A model generated the notes under the pieces. It ran no database searches. It was not told the DNA's origin and saw only the letters and a list, made by a program, of their open reading frames with translations. A DNA stretch of 42,878 nt from contig JANWXW010000043.1 of assembly GCA_025057315.1 (NCBI GenBank), forward strand, positions 1-42,878, given 5' to 3'. Shown piece by piece: positions 35,473 through 42,878 of this stretch. Each line of letters begins with the position of its first letter. Positions within the stretch are counted from its first letter, which is position 1. Origin of the DNA: Myxococcota bacterium (GTDB taxonomy: Bacteria > Myxococcota_A > Polyangia > Palsa-1104 > JAEUJZ01). The translations under genes were made by a program, and so were the position numbers.

Positions 35473-35715
35473 TCAGCAAGCCTGGCTGCGACGCACCCGG
35501 CGGTCGGCGTCGACGGCCTCGATCATCTCCAGGGCAGCCTCCATCAGGGCCAGGGCCTGATGGAGACCCCGCACCGCCGCCGGACCGAGCGTCGCCCCTT
35601 CCACGCTGCGCACCAGAGTCATCGCCACGCGGAGCGCCTCCATGGCGCCTTGCAGCGCGGCCTCTGGATTGTCTCCTGGCACGCGCCGCTCACGTCCCGC
35701 TTGGTCCCAGGTCAT
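35473..35715 (-). CDS. Small helical protein of unknown function
   Basis: 80 residues from ATG 35715, chosen because AGGAG lies 7 bases upstream; an earlier ATG at 35745 is possible. Third positions are strongly GC-biased, like the real genes around it. Residues 15-70 form amphipathic helices (ALQGAMEALRVAMTLVRSVEG, ALALMEAALEMIEAVDA) separated by a turn, suggesting a small helical bundle. No family recognised. Confidence 0.6.
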   Translation of the reverse strand: MTWDQAGRERRVPGDNPEAALQGAMEALRVAMTLVRSVEGATLGPAAVRGLHQALALMEAALEMIEAVDADRRVRRSQAC

Positions 35716-36262
35716 GGTTGTCTCCTGTCGCGTTGCCCCGCTCATCGAGCACCGGTAGGCACCGGACTCGGCTGCCTGTGCACGACCTATGCTCCGGCGT
35801 GTCCTGGAGACCGGAGCAGCGGGCCGGATGGGTCATGGCGCTCACCATCCTCATGGCCAGCAGCAGCTGTCCCTGGGGACAGGCGGCCCTGATGTCCCCC
35901 CACGAGGGGGCCCGGCGTTCATCCCGCTTCCTCTACCGCCCGCATGTGGGCCCGCGCCTTTCCCTCCGCCGTGCTGCTTCATGCAGCGAGGCCAGGGCCA
36001 CCTTGAGGACCTGGAGCATAGGACGCATCCTTCATCCGTCTTTTACCCTTTCAAGAGCGCTCGCCGTTCTCCTCGATACGCATCGCCCTCTCGGTCGCGC
36101 AGAAGCAATGGATATGCCATTGATTGTCCAGCATTGCTCGGCAGGGGTGGAGATTCAGGATGCGCAGGATTTGCGTGGCTTGGTTCTAAACCAGCACATT
36201 CTGCATGTCACGGCCGCGCGATTCCATGGCCAGCGGGAGGCAGGTATGCTATCAGCGCAGGG
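35716..36262. other. Divergent intergenic region upstream of the larE-NUDIX gene
   Basis: No convincing protein gene. It contains two dyads: GCTCCGG/CCGGAGC at 35791-35817 and CTGTCCC/GGGACAG at 35867-35882. The second half is less GC-rich and presumably carries the larE promoter. A 52-codon frame (36108-36266) ends in an ATGA overlap with larE but has poor codon bias. Confidence 0.4.
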
Positions 36263-37570
36263 ATGAGCGACAAGGAGCGGGCGGCTGCTCCCCCGACAGA
36301 TGGGACAGAGGGTCTGGGAACCAAGCTGCTGCTTCTGCGGGAGGCGGTGCGCCGCTGCGGATCGGCACTGGTGGCCTTTTCCGGCGGCGTGGACTCCACC
36401 TTGGTCTTGCGGGTTGCGGTGGAAGAGCTCGGCGATCGTGCAGTGGCCCTGACCGCGGTCAGCGAGACCATGGCCCGCCGGGAGGTGGAAGAAGCGAGGG
36501 AACTGGCACGGCTTCTGGGCGCTCGCCATGAGGTCGTCCGGTCGCACGAGCTGGACCGCCCTGGCTTCGCTGACAACCCCGTGGATCGCTGCTATCATTG
36601 TAAAATAGAGTTGCTGGATCTGTGTGAGCCGGTGGCTCGCCGCCTGGGGCTGGCTCGGGTGCTGCTGGGGACGAACCTGGACGATCTAGGCGACTACCGG
36701 CCAGGCCTTGTTGCAGCGCGCCAGCGGGGTGCGGGCCAGCCGCTGGTGGAGGCGGGACTGACCAAGGCCGAGGTGCGTGCGCTGTCGCGGCAGTTGGGCC
36801 TGCCGACCTGGGACAAGCCGCAGATGGCATGTCTGTCGTCGCGCTTCCCCTATGGCACGCGCATCACGCCGGAGCGGCTGGAGATGGTCGATCGCTTCGA
36901 GGAGGCGCTGCGGGAGCTTGGCTTTCGCCAGCTCCGCGTGCGGCTGCACGCCCTGCCCGATTTGGCTGGTGCCCCAGGATCTGGAGGGGCGCTGGCACGC
37001 ATCGAGGTACCGGAGGAGGACCTGGAGCGGGCTCTGTCGATGCGCCGGGACATCGTGGCGGCTGGCCGCCGCTGTGGCTTCCTCTACGTGTCGCTGGACC
37101 TGGCGGGCTTTCGATCGGGATCGGCCAACCTCGTGCTGCTGGGTGGCCGGCCCGCTGGGGACACCATGCCGGCAGAGCCGCGGCCGCGCAAGCTCGTCGT
37201 GGCGGCGCTGGTGCAGGGCGAGGATGGCAGCGTGCTCCTAAGCCAGCGGCGGGCCGACCAGACCATGCCCCTGCTGTGGGAGCTACCGGGAGGCAAGGTC
37301 GAGCCAGGAGAGACGCCTCAGCAGGCCCTGGCCCGGGAGCTGCGCGAGGAGCTGGACGTGGAGGCCACCGTGGGCGAGGTGGTCGACGTGGTCTCGCACC
37401 GATACGACGACTTCGAGCTGCTCATGCTGGTGTACCGCTGTACACTGAGCGGCCCGCCCAGGGCACGCCAAGTGGCCCAGGTGCGGTTTGTGTCGCTAGA
37501 CAGTCTGTCGGATTATCCAATCTTGCCAGCTGATGGACCGCTTATCGAGAAGCTGCGCGGCATGCGGTAA
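36263..37570 (+). CDS. LarE-type sulfur transferase fused to a NUDIX (MutT-like) hydrolase
   Basis: 435 residues from ATG 36263. Residues 30 to about 300 are LarE-like: PP-loop SGGVDS (40-45), RCYHCK (Cys110, Cys113) and ACLSSRFPYGT (Cys190). LarE adds sulfur to pyridinium biscarboxylic acid mononucleotide for the nickel-pincer cofactor of lactate racemase-type enzymes. Residues about 309-435 are a NUDIX domain resembling 8-oxo-dGTP hydrolases, with box GGKVEPGETPQQALARELRE (344-363) continuing EELDV, and SQRRADQTMPLLWELPGG before it. The junction is a short PAEPRPRK linker; the frame is continuous. larB and larC are not in the window. It overlaps the convergent CobW-like gene by 29 bases. 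Confidence 0.9.
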   Translation: MSDKERAAAPPTDGTEGLGTKLLLLREAVRRCGSALVAFSGGVDSTLVLRVAVEELGDRAVALTAVSETMARREVEEARELARLLGARHEVVRSHELDRPGFADNPVDRCYHCKIELLDLCEPVARRLGLARVLLGTNLDDLGDYRPGLVAARQRGAGQPLVEAGLTKAEVRALSRQLGLPTWDKPQMACLSSRFPYGTRITPERLEMVDRFEEALRELGFRQLRVRLHALPDLAGAPGSGGALARIEVPEEDLERALSMRRDIVAAGRRCGFLYVSLDLAGFRSGSANLVLLGGRPAGDTMPAEPRPRKLVVAALVQGEDGSVLLSQRRADQTMPLLWELPGGKVEPGETPQQALARELREELDVEATVGEVVDVVSHRYDDFELLMLVYRCTLSGPPRARQVAQVRFVSLDSLSDYPILPADGPLIEKLRGMR

Positions 37571-38492
37571 GGCGCAAGCGCAGGTGCTCCTCGTCGAGAC
37601 TCTCGCCGATGAAGACCAGCACAGAGCCTGGGGGCGCCGCCTTGGCCTGGTCAGCGCTCGCCGGCGTCAGCTCCATATGCCCAGCTGCCACCTGCAGGAT
37701 GTAGACTTGGCCGTCTTCCCCGCGCACCAGCCCTTTGGCGCGCAGCAGGTCCGGCAGCAGGTCGGACAAGAGCCCCTGAAGGGGCCTGAGCAGCAGCGGT
37801 CCCTGCTCGGCGATGGAGACGGCGACGAGTTGCCGCCCGCCGTGCGTTGGCCCGCTGTCAGGACGAACCCGTCGCGAGGTCGGCCGGAAGGCCCAGCGCA
37901 GGACCGCTGCCACCTCGTGCGCGGCCGCCTCCGGCCGCAGCACGACACGCTCCGAGCTGGCGCCGAGCTGATCCAGCAGCAGATGGGCCCTGCAGAGGGC
38001 AAGCCCATCGCCCAGGTCGGCTTTGCTCAGCACCAGGTGGTCGGCAGCGACGATCTGACGCCGCACCTCGACCCGCCGCTCAGCCGCGGCGGCGACCCCG
38101 ATCACATCGACCACGCACAGCGTCCCGCGCAGATCCAGTCGTGCCCGCAACGCCGTTGGCAGCTCGCGGTACTGTTCGTGGAGGGCAGCCGGCTCGGCGA
38201 TGCCACTGGTTTCCACCAGCAGGTGGTCAGCGCGTGCCCGATCGACCAGGTCCCGGGCTGCCTCCCACAGCTCGCGGCCGCTGGCGCAGCAGATGCACCC
38301 GTCGGACAGTTCCAGCACATCGCCCGGACGGAGCAGCGTGCCGTCGATGCCAATCTGGCCAAATTCGTTGACCAGCACGCCAAGCCGCAGACCGCTGTTG
38401 CAGCGCAGCATGCGGTTGATGAGCGTCGTCTTGCCACTGCCCAGAAAGCCGGTCACCAGGGCAAGCGGGGCAGCAGCGTAGGAGGCGTCCAT
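37542..38492 (-). CDS. CobW/COG0523 family metal-chaperone GTPase
   Basis: 316 residues with the G3E GTPase layout: Walker A GFLGSGKTT (15-23), switch region VNEFGQIGIDG, the metal-binding CICC motif (66-69), VETSGIAEP (Walker B region) and a base-specificity segment LSKADLG (where NKxD is usual). The C-terminal CobW_C domain follows (VSIAEQGPLLLRPLQGLL, LVFIGESLDEEHL). Family members load zinc, cobalt or nickel into client enzymes. Convergent with and overlapping the LarE-NUDIX gene; whether nickel links the two is inference only. Confidence 0.9.
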   Translation of the reverse strand: MDASYAAAPLALVTGFLGSGKTTLINRMLRCNSGLRLGVLVNEFGQIGIDGTLLRPGDVLELSDGCICCASGRELWEAARDLVDRARADHLLVETSGIAEPAALHEQYRELPTALRARLDLRGTLCVVDVIGVAAAAERRVEVRRQIVAADHLVLSKADLGDGLALCRAHLLLDQLGASSERVVLRPEAAAHEVAAVLRWAFRPTSRRVRPDSGPTHGGRQLVAVSIAEQGPLLLRPLQGLLSDLLPDLLRAKGLVRGEDGQVYILQVAAGHMELTPASADQAKAAPPGSVLVFIGESLDEEHLRLRLTACRAASR

Positions 38493-38746
38493 GGAGCGGT
38501 CACTGTAGCACAGGGGCGGTGCCGCTGAGGAATGGGCCGGTCGCAGATGCGTCCAGGCGCGCTGGCGTCACCGGTCAATGTCGCTGCCCTCGATGCCCTC
38601 CAAGCCCTGGCTGGCGGACCTCCCGGTGGATAGAGCCATGACCATGACAAAGTAAGCTAGGATACTTTCTCGACTGGCACGATGCGTGGCTCGTTCAGGA
38701 GGCATCAAACTGAATATCCAGGCAAGTAGCCACCAGGAGCTCGCTG

Positions 38747-39643
38747 ATGATCACGCCATCCATCCTGGCGCCTCCGCTGTCCTTGCCGCTCGAGCCGCTG
38801 GAGGAGCGTCTGGAAGCGCTCCTGCCCAGCGAGGCGGAGGCGCCTCAGGCCTTGCACCGGGCCATGCGGTATGCTGTGTTTTCAGGGGGCAAACGGATCC
38901 GCCCGCGCCTTCTGCTGACCGTTGCGGCTGCCTGTGCCGCTGAACCCATCGAGTTCGAATTGGCACTGCACGCCGCCTGCAGCGTGGAGTTTATCCACTC
39001 CGCCTCGCTGATCCACGATGACCTGCCGGCCTTTGACGACGCGCACATGCGGCGGGGACGCCCCACGGTACATGTGCTCTTCGGCGAGGCCATTGCCATC
39101 CTGGCCGGGGATGCGCTGCTGACGCGTGCCTTTGAGGTACTGGCAGAGGCGCCGGCACGGCTGGCGCGGCGGGCGTTGCGCATCGTACGCCTGCTCGGGC
39201 AGGCCACCGGGTCGCGCGAGGGACTCATCGGTGGACAAGGACTAGAGGAGTCGCCGCATCCGGACGTGCTGGACCGCTACCATGCCATGAAGACCGCAGC
39301 CCTGTTTCGAGTGGCGACCGAGGCTGGAGCCACGGCTGCTGGGGCGGCAGACACGGCGGCATGGGCTGAGGTCGGGCATTGTCTGGGGTTGGCCTACCAG
39401 CTGGCGGACGACCTATGTGATGCATGCGGGACGGAGCACACGGCAGGCAAGCCAGTGCGCAGGGATGTGGCCCTGGGCCGGCCGAATGCTGTGGCGCTCC
39501 TCGGGGAGGAGGCGACGCGGCTCCGCCTCGAGGAACTGCTTCGGCAGGCACGCACGCAGGCGGAGGGGCTGGCCGTGGACCCTGGGCCCATCACCACCAT
39601 GCTCGACGAGCTGACAACGTACTTTTTACGCACCACTCGCTAA
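38747..39643 (+). CDS. ispA: Polyprenyl diphosphate synthase (farnesyl/geranylgeranyl type)
   Basis: Head-to-tail condensation of isopentenyl diphosphate with allylic diphosphates. 298 residues with GGKRIRPRLLL, the first aspartate-rich motif HDDLPAFDDAHMRRGRP (DDLPAFDD near 91-98), VLFGEAIAILAGDALLT, YHAMKTAALFRVA and the second motif in QLADDLCDACG (near 221). AGGAG 7 bases upstream supports ATG 38747. The short chain-length region before the first motif (SVEFIHSASLI) fits a short-chain product; FPP versus GGPP cannot be settled by eye. Convergent with ftsK. Confidence 0.93.
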   Translation: MITPSILAPPLSLPLEPLEERLEALLPSEAEAPQALHRAMRYAVFSGGKRIRPRLLLTVAAACAAEPIEFELALHAACSVEFIHSASLIHDDLPAFDDAHMRRGRPTVHVLFGEAIAILAGDALLTRAFEVLAEAPARLARRALRIVRLLGQATGSREGLIGGQGLEESPHPDVLDRYHAMKTAALFRVATEAGATAAGAADTAAWAEVGHCLGLAYQLADDLCDACGTEHTAGKPVRRDVALGRPNAVALLGEEATRLRLEELLRQARTQAEGLAVDPGPITTMLDELTTYFLRTTR

Positions 39644-39673
39644 GCGGCGCCAATGGCCACAGGGCCCGGCCCG

Positions 39674-42385
<2,712 letters not shown>

Positions 42386-42390
42386 GGGAC

Positions 42391-42404
42391 ACCTACATGT
42401 AGGT
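42391..42404. promoter_or_regulatory. 14-bp perfect palindrome just upstream of ftsK
   Basis: ACCTACATGTAGGT is its own reverse complement and lies 5 bases upstream of the ftsK start, overlapping the likely ribosome site (AGGTG on the minus strand). It could be a repressor operator or an mRNA hairpin controlling initiation. Confidence 0.45.
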
Positions 42405-42478
42405 ACACATGCTACCATAGACCACCCACCCGTCAAGGGCCTCGGCTGGGGTCATCTGTCCCCATGAAGACGGAAGAG

Positions 42479-42525
42479 ATGACAAAAAATGGCTCCTCCC
42501 TGCAGTCGGAGCCAAAAATTGTCAT
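42479..42525 (-). terminator. Long inverted repeat between ftsK and pilA, terminator-like on the minus strand
   Basis: Outer arms ATGACAA/TTGTCAT and inner arms TGGCTCC/GGAGCCA, separated by short A-runs, form an extended imperfect stem. On the minus strand the inner stem is followed by six T residues, as in an intrinsic terminator or attenuator reading toward ftsK. Confidence 0.5.
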
Positions 42526-42569
42526 GGGGCATCCAGGTCAAAGAGGCAAAAATGTGCCTTCCCCCTCCC

Positions 42570-42585
42570 TGGCATGGGGAGTGCT
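42570..42585 (+). promoter_or_regulatory. Sigma-54 (-24/-12) promoter of pilA
   Basis: TGGCATGGGGAGTGCT matches the consensus TGGCACGN4TTGCW with GG and GC at the required spacing. Transcription would begin about 42596, giving a leader of about 37 bases before pilA. Sigma-54 control of pilin genes through PilR-type activators is well known in M. xanthus and Pseudomonas. Confidence 0.7.
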
Positions 42586-42632
42586 CACCCAAGGCATGGT
42601 CAGGTATCTGGAGACTGCCTGAGAGGTACCGT

Positions 42633-42878
42633 ATGCGCAGGAACACCGTATCCAAAGGTGGGTTTACGCTCATCGAGCTGATGATCGTCGTGGCCATCAT
42701 CGGCATCCTGGCCGCTACGGCCATCCCGTCCTTTACGCGCTACATCCGCCGCTCCAAGACCACCGAGGTGCTCATGAACATCAAGTCGATGTTCGACTCG
42801 ACGGTGGCCTTCTACAACACCGAGCGCGCAGATTACTGGGGCAACATCCTGCCCAGGGTCTTCCCCGATGACTCGAGC
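42633..42878 (+). CDS. pilA: Type IV pilin, 3'-truncated by the window edge
   Basis: The visible 82 codons start [10 protein letters not shown], a short positively charged leader, followed by [20 protein letters not shown], the class III signal. PilD-type prepilin peptidase would cut between Gly10 and Phe11, and Glu5 of the mature protein is present. The long hydrophobic alpha-1 helix continues to about residue 40, then a polar stretch with Tyr/Trp-rich globular-domain residues. GAGAGG 6 bases upstream is the ribosome site. It could be the major pilin or a pseudopilin; the sigma-54 promoter favours a pilin. Divergent from ftsK. Confidence 0.93.
   Translation, partial: MRRNTVSKGGFTLIELMIVVAIIGILAATAIPSFTRYIRRSKTTEVLMNIKSMFDSTVAFYNTERADYWGNILPRVFPDDSS

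Noticed and set aside
34572..36266. 564-codon plus-strand frame antisense to the GH1 gene and running up to larE
   Set aside because: Covers the GH1 gene and the small helical gene in antisense and has no protein-like composition.
36108..36266. 52-codon frame ending in an ATGA overlap with the larE-NUDIX start
   Set aside because: The overlap resembles real coupled genes here, but third positions are not GC-biased, there is no ribosome site, and no family is apparent.
38675..38692. TGGCACG-like -24 element upstream of ispA
   Set aside because: The following GC is one base out of register for a sigma-54 promoter (GG at the -12 position), so the spacing is wrong.

Overview
This is a high-GC, gene-dense bacterial chromosome segment with no tRNA, rRNA, CRISPR array, transposase or prophage cluster that I can see. 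It most resembles a myxobacterium or relative (Myxococcota). The reasons are a TraA-like outer-membrane-exchange receptor with a PA14-like domain, Cys-rich repeats and a MYXO-CTERM-type tail, a set of Cys-rich or multidomain surface lipoproteins, a GspE_N-GAF protein, and a type IV pilin gene behind a good sigma-54 promoter match. The assignment rests on gene content alone.

Layout. 1-3.2 kb: 3' part of coaE, a degenerate SDR-like protein, and a convergent NifS/IscS-type cysteine desulfurase. 3.2-8.1 kb: a GspE_N-GAF protein converging on a two-gene lipoprotein operon (beta-propeller protein and fibrinogen-like protein). 8.1-14.4 kb: an unknown membrane protein, then gap-pgk-tpiA-secG-dapF. 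14.5-17.9 kb: purB-purC-purS-purQ. 18.1-22.0 kb: a single 973-codon frame reading TraA-like then TraB-like, followed by a translationally coupled Cys-rich putative lipoprotein. 22.2-26.2 kb: hpd-hmgA-fahA-maiA, a complete route from 4-hydroxyphenylpyruvate to fumarate plus acetoacetate. 26.4-30.8 kb: a class V aminotransferase with a small downstream frame, a T4-lysozyme-like protein lacking the catalytic Glu, and accA. 30.8-35.8 kb: comEC, a small exported protein, a GH1 lipoprotein and a small helical protein. 36.2-38.5 kb: a LarE-NUDIX fusion converging on a CobW-type GTPase. 38.7-42.9 kb: ispA, ftsK, and the start of pilA.

Genes within operons are tightly packed, with ATGA, GTGA or TGATG stop/start overlaps at eleven junctions, so translational coupling is the rule. 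Housekeeping blocks (glycolysis, purine synthesis, tyrosine breakdown) alternate with cell-surface genes.

The most unusual locus is 18.1-22.0 kb. M. xanthus TraA and TraB, the two proteins needed for outer membrane exchange, are separate polypeptides. Here the TraA-like half ends in a MYXO-CTERM-like sorting tail that runs without a stop into a signal-peptide-like segment and a TraB-like barrel/TSP3/OmpA half. This implies a processed polyprotein, a tethered receptor, or a one-base sequencing error; each can be tested. Other notable items are the LarE-NUDIX fusion, two likely catalytically dead enzyme relatives, and several inverted repeats in promoter regions.
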